64,000 bases of DNA from Deltaproteobacteria bacterium (GTDB taxonomy: Bacteria > Desulfobacterota > Desulfobacteria > Desulfobacterales > Desulfatirhabdiaceae), in the NCBI GenBank assembly GCA_016219185.1, contig JACRBZ010000070.1, positions 26,870-90,869 of the forward strand, in the 5' to 3' direction. Position 1 is the stretch's first letter, and each line of letters opens with the position of its first letter. Under the pieces are notes generated by a model. That model searched no databases. It was not told the DNA's origin and saw only the letters and a program-made list of their open reading frames with translations. Shown in pieces: positions 16,058 through 25,824 of the stretch. The position numbers were made by a program, and so were the translations under genes.

Positions 16058-17152
16058 ATGGACGCCTATCTGCCATGGTTTACCCTGAAATATGTTCCGG
16101 GCATCGGCAATCATCTGTATAAACGGCTCATCGAGCGGTTCGGATCTCCGGAACATGTTTTTGACGCTTCAAAGGATCGCCTTCTTGAAGTTGAAGGCAT
16201 CAGCCCCCGATTGATATCAGCGCTCCGGCAGGCCAAACTGCCGGATGAAGCGCAACAAGACCTGGATCTGGCCGCGCGGAAAGGGTATCGCATCATCTGC
16301 CTGACCGATCCGCTTTACCCCTCCCTGCTGCGGGAAATTCCCGATCCCCCGCCGTTTTTATACGTTTCCGGTACGCTTGATTCATCGGAGCATTCGCTGG
16401 CCGTGGTGGGCTCCCGGAATGCCACGGCTTATGGCGTGACCACGACCCGGCGGCTGTGCGGCGATCTGGTGGGTAAGGGCCTTAGCATTGTCAGCGGCAT
16501 GGCAAGGGGAATTGATACGGCGGCCCATGAAGGGGCCCTGATGGGAAAGGGACGCACCATCGCGGTTCTGGGAAGCGGCCTGGAGCAGATTTATCCGGCA
16601 GAAAATCGTGAGCTGTTTCATAAAATCACTGAAAACGGCGCCGTGATTTCGGAGTTTGCGCTTCAGGCATTGCCGGAAGCCCATCATTTTCCCCAGCGCA
16701 ACCGCGTCATCAGCGGCATGTCCCTGGGAACCCTGGTGGTTGAGGCAACCCGGAACAGCGGCTCCCTGATCACCGCGCGCTTTGCCGCGGAGCAGAACCG
16801 GGAAGTGTTTGCCATTCCGGGGAGCATCCACTCGTTCAAAAGCGCCGGAACCCATATTCTGATCAAACAGGGCGCCAAGCTGGTGGAGCATGTTCAGGAT
16901 ATTTTGGATGAGCTGAATCTTGAGAACCGGATCCTTTCACAGGGCCGCGGCGCCCGTGTCCTGCCGCCGCTTTCCGAAGCAGAAGCCGTTGTCTTTGATG
17001 CGCTGAGTCCTTATCCGGTCCACAGCGACGAGTTGGTCCGCAGGCTTTCCCTGACAGCCGGAAAACTCATGGCGATTTTGCTTCAGCTTGAAGTCAAGGG
17101 GCTGGTTCAGCAGACGGCGGGTAATTATTTTTCAATCAAGGCTGAAGACTGA
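16058..17152 (+). CDS. dprA: DNA-processing protein DprA
   Basis: Cytoplasmic protein that loads RecA on single-stranded DNA during natural transformation. The 364-residue protein has an N-terminal helix-hairpin-helix/SAM-like region (YVPGIGNHLYKRLIERFG), the Rossmann-like core (VVGSRNATAYG, VSGMARGIDTAAHEGAL, GSGLEQIYPAENREL, PQRNRVISGMS) and a C-terminal winged-helix domain. It starts 4 bases after secF. Together with comEC (25825-28383) it gives two parts of a DNA-uptake route, although dprA is present in many bacteria not known to be competent. Confidence 0.96.
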   Translation: MDAYLPWFTLKYVPGIGNHLYKRLIERFGSPEHVFDASKDRLLEVEGISPRLISALRQAKLPDEAQQDLDLAARKGYRIICLTDPLYPSLLREIPDPPPFLYVSGTLDSSEHSLAVVGSRNATAYGVTTTRRLCGDLVGKGLSIVSGMARGIDTAAHEGALMGKGRTIAVLGSGLEQIYPAENRELFHKITENGAVISEFALQALPEAHHFPQRNRVISGMSLGTLVVEATRNSGSLITARFAAEQNREVFAIPGSIHSFKSAGTHILIKQGAKLVEHVQDILDELNLENRILSQGRGARVLPPLSEAEAVVFDALSPYPVHSDELVRRLSLTAGKLMAILLQLEVKGLVQQTAGNYFSIKAED

Positions 17153-17198
17153 AAGCTTCGGCCGGATCATTCAACCTATTTAATAAAAAGGACAATCT

Positions 17199-19478
17199 GT
17201 GTCAAAACCCCTGCTCATTGTCGAGTCGCCGACCAAGGTTAAAACCCTTAAAAAATATCTTGGCGATCAATATGCCATTGCCGCCACTGTCGGCCATATT
17301 CGGGATCTGCCGGAAAAAGAGATGGGAATCGATGTCGAGGATGGCTTTAAAGCCAAATACAGCACCATTCCGGGCAAACAGAAAGTGATCACGGCATTAA
17401 AGCAGGCGGCCGGAGATACCGAGCTCGTATATCTGGCGCCTGACCCGGATCGCGAAGGCGAGGCCATTGCCTGGCATACCGCGGAGATCCTGAAGAAAAA
17501 AGGCCGGATCTTTCAACGCGTCCTGTTTCATGAACTGACCCGAAACGCCATCCTGAAGGCCATGGAGTCGCCCATCGAACTGGATCGCAATAAATTCGAA
17601 GCCCAGCAGGCAAGGCGCATTCTGGACCGGCTGGTCGGCTATCAGATATCCCCGCTGCTCTGGAGAAAGGTCAAGGGGGGTCTTAGCGCCGGCCGGGTGC
17701 AGTCGGTCGCGGTCCGCATGATCTGTGAGCGGGAGCGGGCCATTCAGGCATTTGAAACCGAAGAATACTGGAGTATTACCGCAACCCTTGAGGGCAGCGC
17801 GCCGCCTGTGTTTTCGGCCAAGCTGGTCAAGAATCTGGGTAAAAAAATCAAGATTTCGGATGAATCCACGGCCATGGGCATTCGGGACGAGTTGTCCCAA
17901 CAAGCCTTCGTGATTGATAACATCGTCAATAAGACCACGAAGCGAAATCCGCTTCCGCCGTTCATTACCAGCAAGCTTCAGCAGGAAGCCATTCGAAAGC
18001 TGCGGTTTTCCGCCAAAAAAACCATGTCGATCGCCCAGGAACTCTATGAAGGGATCGAGCTGGGATCGGGCGGACCGGTCGGCCTGATCACCTATATGCG
18101 AACGGACTCCACGCGAATCTCGGCGGAAGCTGCCGGAGAAGCCCTTGCGCTGATTCAGGAGCGTTTCGGCAAGGATTATGCCCCTTCAAAACCCCGGTTT
18201 TTTAAGAATTCCAAAAAAGTTCAGGATGCTCATGAAGCCATTCGGCCTGCGTCGGTTTTTGTGACACCCGAAAAAACGGAACCCTATCTTTCAAAAGATC
18301 AGCAGGCGCTTTATGCCCTGATCTGGAAACGCTTTGTTGCCTCGCAGATGACCGAAGCCCTGATCGATGGCTGTACCATCACCATTCAGGCCGGAACCTA
18401 TCAGTTGACAGCCACGGGATCGGTGATCAAATTTCCAGGCTTCATGGCTCTCTACCTGTCCGCGGACGATGAAATGGACAGTGAATCAAATCCCGCCAAG
18501 ACACGGCTTCCGATACTTTCCAAAGGCGAGACCCTGATTCTGAAACAGCTTGAACCCAAGCAGCATTTTACCCAGCCCCCGCCCCGGTTTTCAGAGGCTT
18601 CCCTGGTAAAGGCCCTTGAGGAAAACGGTATCGGACGGCCCAGTACCTATGCCGCGATCCTGACCACCATTCGCGGAAAAGCCTACGTGGAGATGGTCAA
18701 GGGCTTTTTTGTCCCCAGTGAGCTGGGGTTTATCGTCAATGACCTGATCATCGCCAGCTTCCCCGAGGTGTTCGATATCGAATTTACGGCCAAAATGGAA
18801 GATAATCTGGATCAGATCGAAACGGCAGAAGCCGCCTCCCTTGAAGTGTTGACGCGGTTTTATGAGCCGTTTAAGCAGCGGCTCGATACCGCTGCCACGC
18901 AGATGATCAGCATGAAGGGGGTGGGCACATTAACCGATCTGGACTGCCCCCTGTGCAAGACCCGGAAACTGCACATCAAGATGGGAAAAAATGGTCATTT
19001 TCTGGCTTGCAACGGCTATCCGGAGTGTAAATTCACCAGCAATTACACGCGCGATGAAAAAGGCCGGATCCAGACGGTTGAACCGCCCCCGGAGTCGGCA
19101 ACCGATCAGGTTTGCGGAAAGTGCGGTCAACCCATGATCATGCGCCAGGGGAAATTCGGCCCCTTTCTGGCCTGCAGCGGCTATCCGGGTTGTAAGAACA
19201 CCCAGTCCGTGACCCCGGCCGGATCTCCTCAGGAAACCGGGATTTCCTGCCCGGAACCCGGTTGCACCGGCAAGCTGGTTCAGAAAATGTCCAAACGCGG
19301 CAAAGTGTTTTTCGGATGCAACCGGTATCCGGACTGCTCTTATGCCATGTGGGATAAGCCGGTCAACCAGGAATGCCCGCTCTGTCATGCGAAATTCGTG
19401 GTGGAAAAAACATCCAAAAAAGAAGGCACGTTTTTAACCTGCCTGAATCCGGACTGCGGGTATAAAACAACGATCTGA
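17199..19478 (+). CDS. topA: DNA topoisomerase I
   Basis: Type IA topoisomerase that relaxes negative supercoils. It starts at GTG with AAAAAGGA before it. The 759-residue protein opens with the TOPRIM domain (LLIVESPTKVKTLKKYLG; acidic motif APDPDREGEAIAW). The active-site tyrosine is Y299 in GLITYMRTDSTRIS. The C-terminus carries four cysteine-rich zinc-ribbon repeats starting near CPLCKTRK, CGKCGQPM, CPEPGCTG and CPLCHAKF, one more than some family members have. It lies 46 bases after dprA, the common dprA-topA order. Confidence 0.97.
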   Translation: MSKPLLIVESPTKVKTLKKYLGDQYAIAATVGHIRDLPEKEMGIDVEDGFKAKYSTIPGKQKVITALKQAAGDTELVYLAPDPDREGEAIAWHTAEILKKKGRIFQRVLFHELTRNAILKAMESPIELDRNKFEAQQARRILDRLVGYQISPLLWRKVKGGLSAGRVQSVAVRMICERERAIQAFETEEYWSITATLEGSAPPVFSAKLVKNLGKKIKISDESTAMGIRDELSQQAFVIDNIVNKTTKRNPLPPFITSKLQQEAIRKLRFSAKKTMSIAQELYEGIELGSGGPVGLITYMRTDSTRISAEAAGEALALIQERFGKDYAPSKPRFFKNSKKVQDAHEAIRPASVFVTPEKTEPYLSKDQQALYALIWKRFVASQMTEALIDGCTITIQAGTYQLTATGSVIKFPGFMALYLSADDEMDSESNPAKTRLPILSKGETLILKQLEPKQHFTQPPPRFSEASLVKALEENGIGRPSTYAAILTTIRGKAYVEMVKGFFVPSELGFIVNDLIIASFPEVFDIEFTAKMEDNLDQIETAEAASLEVLTRFYEPFKQRLDTAATQMISMKGVGTLTDLDCPLCKTRKLHIKMGKNGHFLACNGYPECKFTSNYTRDEKGRIQTVEPPPESATDQVCGKCGQPMIMRQGKFGPFLACSGYPGCKNTQSVTPAGSPQETGISCPEPGCTGKLVQKMSKRGKVFFGCNRYPDCSYAMWDKPVNQECPLCHAKFVVEKTSKKEGTFLTCLNPDCGYKTTI

Positions 19479-19521
19479 TCTCCGGTTTCCCGGCCTCCGT
19501 TAAAAAAGGATAACCTTTAAA

Positions 19522-19944
19522 ATGCCTCCAGTCTACCGGCATGAATTCACGGTTTCTTCGGAAGCCATCGATGGCAACGGGCATGTGAACAATGTGGCCT
19601 ATGTTCAATGGATGCAGGATGTCGCGGTCCGGCATTCGGAAGCATCGGGCTGTACGCAGGCTGCCAGGGATGCCGGTGCAACCTGGGTCGTCCGAAAACA
19701 TAGCATCGCGTACCTTCGGCCTGCTTTCGAGGGTGATCCGATCATTGTTATGACCTGGGTAACCCATTTTCGAAGGGCGTTGTCGCTTCGAAAATATAAG
19801 TTCATCCGGGCTTCCGACAATACGGTTTTGTCCAGGGGAGAGACGGACTGGGTCTTTGTGGATGCAATCACCGGCCGTCCCCGGATCATTCCGCTGGAGG
19901 TAAAGGGCGTATTCACGCTTGTTCCGCAGGATCAAGAGCCTTAA
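19522..19944 (+). CDS. Acyl-CoA thioesterase, 4HBT/YbgC-FatA-like
   Basis: A 140-residue hotdog-fold thioesterase. The motif DGNGHVNNVAYVQWMQD near residues 20-36 is the active-site loop and helix of the 4-hydroxybenzoyl-CoA thioesterase family, and YLRPAFEGDPIIV and SLRKYKFIR fit the YbgC/FatA-like branch. AAAAAAGGA lies before the ATG. It is the last gene of the plus-strand block and converges on the next gene. The acyl substrate cannot be told from the sequence. Confidence 0.88.
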   Translation: MPPVYRHEFTVSSEAIDGNGHVNNVAYVQWMQDVAVRHSEASGCTQAARDAGATWVVRKHSIAYLRPAFEGDPIIVMTWVTHFRRALSLRKYKFIRASDNTVLSRGETDWVFVDAITGRPRIIPLEVKGVFTLVPQDQEP

Positions 19945-19952
19945 GCCAGAAG

Positions 19953-19974
19953 TCTTAAGCTATAAGCCTTAAGA
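19953..19974. terminator. Convergent-gene hairpin
   Basis: TCTTAAG and CTTAAGA form a 7-bp stem around an 8-base loop between two converging genes. T7 follows close by on the plus strand (19981-19987), inside the end of the opposing gene. Plausible as a shared terminator. Confidence 0.4.
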
Positions 19975-19978
19975 TAGG

Positions 19979-20524
19979 TCATTTTTTTCGCAGCACGCGC
20001 TTTCCGGTCAGTTTCCGGCCATCGTCAAAGGTGAGTACGTGCTCGACGATCAGCGTCCTGCCCTGGTCCTGAAGATAACGCCGGGTGGCATATTCGGCTA
20101 TCTGGCTGCCCGGTTTTTTGCCGTTTGGCGATGCGGATTTCGTGACGGTTACAAGGGATGTACCGTCTTTGTCCCAGAAACTTCGGTACTCGACCTTGCC
20201 TTTTTCGTCCGAGTCCTGAATCTGTGCGCTGCCATCCAGATGCAGGACCTGGGTCCGGGCGCCAAGCCCGGTGTCGACCTTGATGGTCAGTGTCTTTTCG
20301 GTCTGGGTGATCACCTGGGTCATGGGCATGGTGTCCATGGCTTTTCGTTTGATCCAGGGAGCTCCTTGCGCTTTCAGAATGGCTTCCATGGAAGTGGCTT
20401 CCGGTGCATTCAGGTCCAGTGTCCAGGTGCCCGAGAAATCCGGCGGACCTGCCGCATGAAGCGAATAACCTCCCAATGCCACCATCAGACTCAAAACAAA
20501 GATTATTAGTCGATAACGTGCCAT
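19979..20524 (-). CDS. Exported lipocalin-like protein, unknown function
   Basis: A 181-residue protein with a clear signal peptide (RLIIFVLSLMVALGGYSLHA, cut near AAG). The mature part begins PPDFSGTWTLDLNAPEA, a start seen in small periplasmic beta-barrel proteins, and has alternating strand-like segments (MTQVITQTEKTLTIKVD). Ligand and role are unknown. AAGGGGGG lies before the ATG. It stands alone between the thioesterase (convergent) and the phosphorelay pair. Confidence 0.75.
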   Translation of the reverse strand: MARYRLIIFVLSLMVALGGYSLHAAGPPDFSGTWTLDLNAPEATSMEAILKAQGAPWIKRKAMDTMPMTQVITQTEKTLTIKVDTGLGARTQVLHLDGSAQIQDSDEKGKVEYRSFWDKDGTSLVTVTKSASPNGKKPGSQIAEYATRRYLQDQGRTLIVEHVLTFDDGRKLTGKRVLRKK

Positions 20525-20656
20525 GTATTTCCCCCCTTATTAAGGAAATTCGCTTCAGCTTCCGGATGAAAATCAAATTTCATCGTCCAAAACTTTCTCT
20601 GATTCTCGCAAAAACCTGATCGCCCGGAACGGGATTGATACCGCCTTATCCACCGG

Positions 20657-21910
20657 TCAATGAAAAAGCCGCTCAACTTCTTTCATCCCCAGCTTGACTT
20701 CCTCCGCGATTCCTTCAATCGTCTTCTCATCAATCCCAAGCGCCTTTGCCGATTCAAGGTTGGTCAAATCGGCATCTCCGTCAAAAAAACCGAATTTGAT
20801 TTTACTGGATATTTTGTCGGCAAGATTCACGATCAGTATTTCCCTCTTGGTTCTTTTCTCAAAGCTGCTCCATTTGTGGAGTCTTACGACTTCGGAAAAC
20901 TCACGGTCAAAACCCCACTTATCGAGCAAGGCCGCTCCAAAGCTGGTATGGACTTCGTTAAGGCTCTCCATCAACTCGTTCTTGTCGAATTCCATCTTGC
21001 CAGTGGCGATATCGCCAATACTCTTTATCAGAATTACACACCCGATGTTGTGTGTAAGCCCCATGAGAAAAACCTTACCGCTGTCCAGGCCGCCCAGTTT
21101 GACCGCAATTGCCCGGCAAGAATAGGCACAGGCAAGAGAATTCAGCCAGAGACATTTAAGCAAATCGTGGAATTGTTTGTTCTTGCTTTCATAAAGATCC
21201 TTGTTGGAAATGACGGAAACAATATTTTGAACTTCTTTGGCGCCGAGTCTTGTTATGGCGGTTCTCAAGTCCTGCACCTTGTCCACCCCCCTGTAAAGCG
21301 CGGAATTTGAAGTGGCGATGAGTTTAACGGATATTGCGGCATCCTTTTCCAGGATTCGGGCCAGATCTTCAACGCCTGAGCTCGGATTATTAATGATAGC
21401 GTCAATTTCTCTTGAAATTTGCGAGAGCACCGGCAGACTGATATTTCCTTTTTTGAACCTGTCAATTGTTTCCATGACTATTTTACGGATACTTTGATCC
21501 TCTCGAACAGGAACCGGAACTTTTATTCCAAGTTCCGCAAGTTTCTTTGCGACGATGGCTCTGTCAAAAGGTTTTGTGATATAATTGTCACAACCGACCT
21601 GAATACATAACGTCACTGTATCTTTATCTGATTGGGCAGTCACCATGACTACCTTTGACCAGCTTCCCCTGGGGATGTTCCTTTGTTTTTCGATTTTTCT
21701 GATTTCATATAACACTTCGGTACCGTCCATCTGGGGCATCGAAACATCCAGCGTTATCACATCAAATGGCCGTCCCTTTGCTATTGCGTCCCCAAAGGCC
21801 TTTAGCGCGGCTTCTCCGCTGTCAACAGCGACACATTGGCCAAAAATGTCCATAATTTTTTCCATCTTTTTTCTGCTGACAACTTCATCGTCAACGACAA
21901 GGATTCTCAT
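20657..21910 (-). CDS. Response regulator with HDOD output domain
   Basis: A 417-residue signalling protein: receiver domain at residues 1-125 with the acidic pair DDE at 7-9, phospho-acceptor D55 (VITLDVSMPQMDG) and K in ITKPFD, then an HDOD domain near residues 160-360 (ISLPVLSQISREIDAIINN, ARILEKDAAISVKLIATSNS, LMGLTHNIGCVIL). HDOD proteins usually act by protein or nucleotide interactions rather than as enzymes. It starts 3 bases after the stop of the hybrid kinase, so the kinase's Hpt domain is the natural phosphodonor (inference). Confidence 0.93.
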   Translation of the reverse strand: MRILVVDDEVVSRKKMEKIMDIFGQCVAVDSGEAALKAFGDAIAKGRPFDVITLDVSMPQMDGTEVLYEIRKIEKQRNIPRGSWSKVVMVTAQSDKDTVTLCIQVGCDNYITKPFDRAIVAKKLAELGIKVPVPVREDQSIRKIVMETIDRFKKGNISLPVLSQISREIDAIINNPSSGVEDLARILEKDAAISVKLIATSNSALYRGVDKVQDLRTAITRLGAKEVQNIVSVISNKDLYESKNKQFHDLLKCLWLNSLACAYSCRAIAVKLGGLDSGKVFLMGLTHNIGCVILIKSIGDIATGKMEFDKNELMESLNEVHTSFGAALLDKWGFDREFSEVVRLHKWSSFEKRTKREILIVNLADKISSKIKFGFFDGDADLTNLESAKALGIDEKTIEGIAEEVKLGMKEVERLFH

Positions 21911-21913
21911 GGC

Positions 21914-24900
21914 TTATCCCTCAAGACTGCCCGGGTTTAATTTATCAGCAAGTTCCTGGAAGTTCTCTTGAACAAAGTGCCTCAGTGCTTCAAATTCCCT
22001 CTCAAGGTCATCTATTATTTCATTAGCGCCATTGAGTTCTTTGCTTTTTCCCCTGTTCTCAAGCTCAAGGGCGATTCTTGAAAGCGTCCTTGCAGTGATA
22101 TTTGCGGCTCCTCCTTTGATGGAATGAGCCGCTTCTCTCACGGTTTCAGCATCTCCACAAGACAGGGCCTTACGGATAGTTTCTATCTGCTCACCAACCT
22201 CATTGGTAAAACTCTCTAAGACTTCAGACAGAAATTGCTTATCCCCCTCAAATTCTTCAATTGCCTTTTCAATATCGATTGGCTTACCGGGACAGGCTGT
22301 GATTGGCAGGATGTTCTGGTCGGTCATTACAATCGGATCCAATGTCTGCACAGGCCGGTTCGTTTGTTTCGCGCTTACTTTAAGCCATTTTGAGGTTATC
22401 AGGAACAACTCTTCCCTGGTAAATGGTTTGGTTAGAAAGTCATCCATGCCGGCCTCAAGGCAGAGCGCTTTATTCTCCCGCATGGTATGAGCCGTCATCG
22501 CGATGATCGGGACCCTTTGCATCGTCTTATCAGCATTTTTATTGCCCATTGCTGCAATCTCTGATTCTATTTCCCGGATGGCTTTTGTAGCGTGGTATCC
22601 ATCCATGACAGGCATCTGTACGTCCATGAAGATCAGTTCATAATGCTTATGCCTGAATGCGTCAACAGCCTGCTTGCCGTCTTCTGCCAAATCCACCTGA
22701 AAGCCCGCATATTCAAGGTGCTTTTTTGCAATCAACTGGTTTGTGGGATAGTCTTCCGCTAGCAGGACAGGAATCTCTTTTTTATCTTCCTGCGCGATCG
22801 CGGGTCTGGTCACAATGTCAATTTCTCCACCACATTCTCCGCTCATATTGCCCAGGGGTACTTCATTGCTTCCGCGAAAATCAGTTTCGCGCTGTTTTGA
22901 AAAAACAACGGTAAACCAGAACGTGGAGCCTTTGCCTTCTTCGCTGTCCAGTCCTATTTCTCCTCCCATCATTTCAGCCAGTTGCTTTGAAATGGTGGTA
23001 CCCAGCCCTGTTCCGCCATATTTTCTCGTGGTCGAGCCGTCCGCCTGCGTGAAGCTCTCAAAAACGATTGCCTGCTTTTCTTTGGGGATTCCGATGCCCG
23101 TATCTTTTACCATAAATCGCAGCTTGATTTTGTCTCTCAGATCTTGTGCCGGTTCAGCCTTAACGAAAATCCGGCCTTCCTGGGTAAATTTAAATGCATT
23201 CCCTATCAGATTCTTCAGTACCTGTCTGAGGCGACCGGGGTCTCCCACCACAAGGGTCGGTGTTTCCGGCGAGATAAAGGATATTAATTCAATTCCATTA
23301 TTAATCGTCAGGTATGAAAAACTCTCTGTCAGGTCTTTAAAAAGATTTCTCAGGTCAAAGGGAATCTGCTCGATCTCAAGTTTTCCAGCCTCGATTTTAG
23401 AGAAATCCAGGATTTGATTGATGATCCACAGCAGTGAGTTGGCCTCCTTGAGGATGGTGCTGACAAAGTGTGTCTGATCCCCATCAAGCGCTGTTTTAAG
23501 GCACAGTTCCGCCATTCCCATGATGCCGTTTAGAGGCGTTCGTATTTCGTGACTCATGTTGGCAAGAAACTGACTTTTGGCCTGGTTTGCGAATTCAGCT
23601 TTCCGCATGGCTTCCGCCAGTTCATCCGTACGCGCGGTTATCATTTCCTCCAGGTGTTCCCTGTGTTTTCGGAGCTCAAGCTCTATATTTTTCCTCTCCG
23701 AGACATCACGGGCAATGCCACGAAACCCGGTTGGGATCCCCTGCGGACTTACAATAAGAGATACGGATAGATCGAGATGCTTTCTGGCGCCATCCTTTTG
23801 AATAACTTCCCATTCAAAGCCCTTGGAGGGGATTCCGGTTACATAAATTTTATTAAAAGCCTGAAACACCTTCTTCGCATTTTCGGAGTCCATGTATGCC
23901 CTGTAGTTCAGGCCCATGATTTCTTCTTCGGGGTAACCCAGGATATTGCAAAGAGAAGGATTGAAGAATGTGAAGTTGCCGACCAGGTCAACTTCAAAAT
24001 ATCCATCTTCGATGCTCTCGAGGATGTTTCGATATTTTTCCTCGCCTTTTCGAAGGGCTGCTTCGATTCGCTGCCGCTCTTCGACTTCAAGTGTCAATTC
24101 AAGTGTCCGTTTTTCGAGGTTTTCTTTGAGGTCGGCAATATTCTTGTAGATGGCCGAGTTGGAAAAAGCCAGCCCCGTAACGGATAACTGGTCCAGTACT
24201 TTGAATTCATCCAGCGACAGGTCGGTACCATGATCGGGCAGGGGCAATAAGACAAGACCCGCTAACCGTCTTGATTGAACGAGTGGGACGATATACCTGA
24301 ACCCGTTTTCCATCATCAGTTTAAGTAGTTTCGGTGCCACATCCGAATATTTGGGATGGGACTCTATCATATCGATACTGACGGTGTACGGCCTTGACTC
24401 TATCAATTTCAATGCGTTGTCGGATATATCAAGGGTTTTCCCGGTTATCGGATTGACCATTTCGCCTGAAGTTTCACGGAAGAGAAAAAAAGTTGCATGT
24501 GGGATATCCAAACAGCGCCTCATGAAGTCCTGGAATTCCGTCACCAGCTCTTCAAGATCCTTTAAAAAGACGGCGCTGGCGATAAAGTCCTTTGCCGCGC
24601 GATTCAGATGGCTGCGGTTACGATGAAACCGGTTGTTGATAGCGGGCTGCAGCTTTCTAAAGTAATAATAATTCAGAATAAACCACAGCGACAGAAATAC
24701 CATGAATGACCCACGGCCGGCTTGAGGGGAGATTTTGTAAAACCATATCAGAAAAAACACATTGGGCACCAGTATCAGCGAAGATACGATGATCCATGAT
24801 GCGGTTTGCAGCAAGATGCTGCGAATATCCATCAGACGATATCTCAGCACCCCGTACGCCAGTATGGACAGGGGTAGGAACAGAAAATTGCCCGCCGGAT

Positions 24901-25480
24901 ATAAATCGTACCCATTCATTGACGGAATGTTTAGAATCGTCAAAAAACCCGACAGGCACAAGGAGAAGATAATATACGTTTGTTTCCGAATCCGGACGAG
25001 ATTGGTCTCTGTTTTTATCCGATGTACTGTTTGCGAAACAATATAGCCAAGCGTTACAATGCAATAAAAACCAAAGACTTGAAAAGCCGGCCCCCCCTTT
25101 GCGATATATCCCCAATTATATTTATATAGCCCGTAGATATAAAGGTTCGAGGGGGTCGTGGCAGCCAGCAGGCCACTCAGGGCAAAGGCGCATAAGACGA
25201 CCGGTTTTTTACGGATGCCGAGCAGGTGGTGCACGAACACGATGTTCAATGCCGGCAGGAAAACATAAAAGAAGTGGATGAATCGTTCAATGGCCAGGAT
25301 CTGGGGGATATTGTTCAGAAAGTGGTGACAGATAAAAACGGGTGACAGGAGTCCCCACCACAGACAGACGACCGAAAACAGTTTACGCTCTGTTGTCCTT
25401 GGCTTGGTGCGAATTGCGATTCCAGCCAGTATCAGGCTGACCGACAATGATAAAATCGGCGGGATCAGGTAAATCGTCAT
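21914..25480 (-). CDS. 7TM hybrid histidine kinase with GAF, PAS, receiver and Hpt domains
   Basis: Large membrane sensor kinase. In order: an N-terminal multi-helix membrane region (first 270 residues, HisK 7TM-like: IPPILSLSVSLILAGIAI), a GAF-like domain, a PAS domain (ILESIEDGYFEVDLVGNF), HisKA with the phospho-His in NMSHEIRTPLNGIMG, HATPase_c (VKDTGIGIPKEKQ, GGTGLGTTIS), a receiver domain (LIFMDVQMPVMDG) and a C-terminal Hpt domain (EAAHSIKGGAANI). It therefore holds a complete internal phosphorelay. The frame is open to an ATG at 25549, but the added 23 residues look non-coding; the ATG at 25480 (MTIYLIPPI) directly precedes the first membrane helix. The response regulator-HDOD gene follows 3 bases downstream. 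Confidence 0.94.
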   Translation of the reverse strand: MTIYLIPPILSLSVSLILAGIAIRTKPRTTERKLFSVVCLWWGLLSPVFICHHFLNNIPQILAIERFIHFFYVFLPALNIVFVHHLLGIRKKPVVLCAFALSGLLAATTPSNLYIYGLYKYNWGYIAKGGPAFQVFGFYCIVTLGYIVSQTVHRIKTETNLVRIRKQTYIIFSLCLSGFLTILNIPSMNGYDLYPAGNFLFLPLSILAYGVLRYRLMDIRSILLQTASWIIVSSLILVPNVFFLIWFYKISPQAGRGSFMVFLSLWFILNYYYFRKLQPAINNRFHRNRSHLNRAAKDFIASAVFLKDLEELVTEFQDFMRRCLDIPHATFFLFRETSGEMVNPITGKTLDISDNALKLIESRPYTVSIDMIESHPKYSDVAPKLLKLMMENGFRYIVPLVQSRRLAGLVLLPLPDHGTDLSLDEFKVLDQLSVTGLAFSNSAIYKNIADLKENLEKRTLELTLEVEERQRIEAALRKGEEKYRNILESIEDGYFEVDLVGNFTFFNPSLCNILGYPEEEIMGLNYRAYMDSENAKKVFQAFNKIYVTGIPSKGFEWEVIQKDGARKHLDLSVSLIVSPQGIPTGFRGIARDVSERKNIELELRKHREHLEEMITARTDELAEAMRKAEFANQAKSQFLANMSHEIRTPLNGIMGMAELCLKTALDGDQTHFVSTILKEANSLLWIINQILDFSKIEAGKLEIEQIPFDLRNLFKDLTESFSYLTINNGIELISFISPETPTLVVGDPGRLRQVLKNLIGNAFKFTQEGRIFVKAEPAQDLRDKIKLRFMVKDTGIGIPKEKQAIVFESFTQADGSTTRKYGGTGLGTTISKQLAEMMGGEIGLDSEEGKGSTFWFTVVFSKQRETDFRGSNEVPLGNMSGECGGEIDIVTRPAIAQEDKKEIPVLLAEDYPTNQLIAKKHLEYAGFQVDLAEDGKQAVDAFRHKHYELIFMDVQMPVMDGYHATKAIREIESEIAAMGNKNADKTMQRVPIIAMTAHTMRENKALCLEAGMDDFLTKPFTREELFLITSKWLKVSAKQTNRPVQTLDPIVMTDQNILPITACPGKPIDIEKAIEEFEGDKQFLSEVLESFTNEVGEQIETIRKALSCGDAETVREAAHSIKGGAANITARTLSRIALELENRGKSKELNGANEIIDDLEREFEALRHFVQENFQELADKLNPGSLEG

Positions 25481-25676
25481 GGCCTTAATGCTTGAATCGC
25501 TGCTTGTTTCATATTGGCATCCACGGGTGACTGTGTCGAAAGGAACCATCCACAGGCGTTTTACTTCATCAGTGACTTATATCATGCATTTCATTGGAAA
25601 TGGGGTCAAATTTTTGTTGTTATGTAAAAAACATTTCAACAACCAGCATCGAAAATCCTCGTAGCAGTAAGCAGCA

Positions 25677-25696
25677 CCTTCGGCTGACGCCGAAGG
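25677..25696. other. Stable hairpin in the gap before comEC
   Basis: CCTTCGGC-TGAC-GCCGAAGG, a perfect 8-bp stem with a 4-base loop in the divergent gap between the kinase and comEC. A second hairpin, CGCCAGGC-AAA-GCTTGGCG, lies at 25784-25802, 22 bases before the likely comEC start. Neither has a T-run. The role is unknown. Confidence 0.4.
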
Positions 25697-25824
25697 GCAG
25701 GGCACTATTCGATTCGTAAATGTCCTTGACTGCATCTATGACAGGTGCTAACTGAAAAACTCTCAAAAAGCTATTTCTTAGTGCGCCAGGCAAAGCTTGG
25801 CGAATTCAGTTGAAAAGCCAAGCC

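Noticed and set aside
25781..25805. GTGCGCC start and hairpin resembling the 5' end of a group II intron
   Set aside because: No reverse transcriptase, no domain V and no further intron structure follow; comEC begins directly after it.
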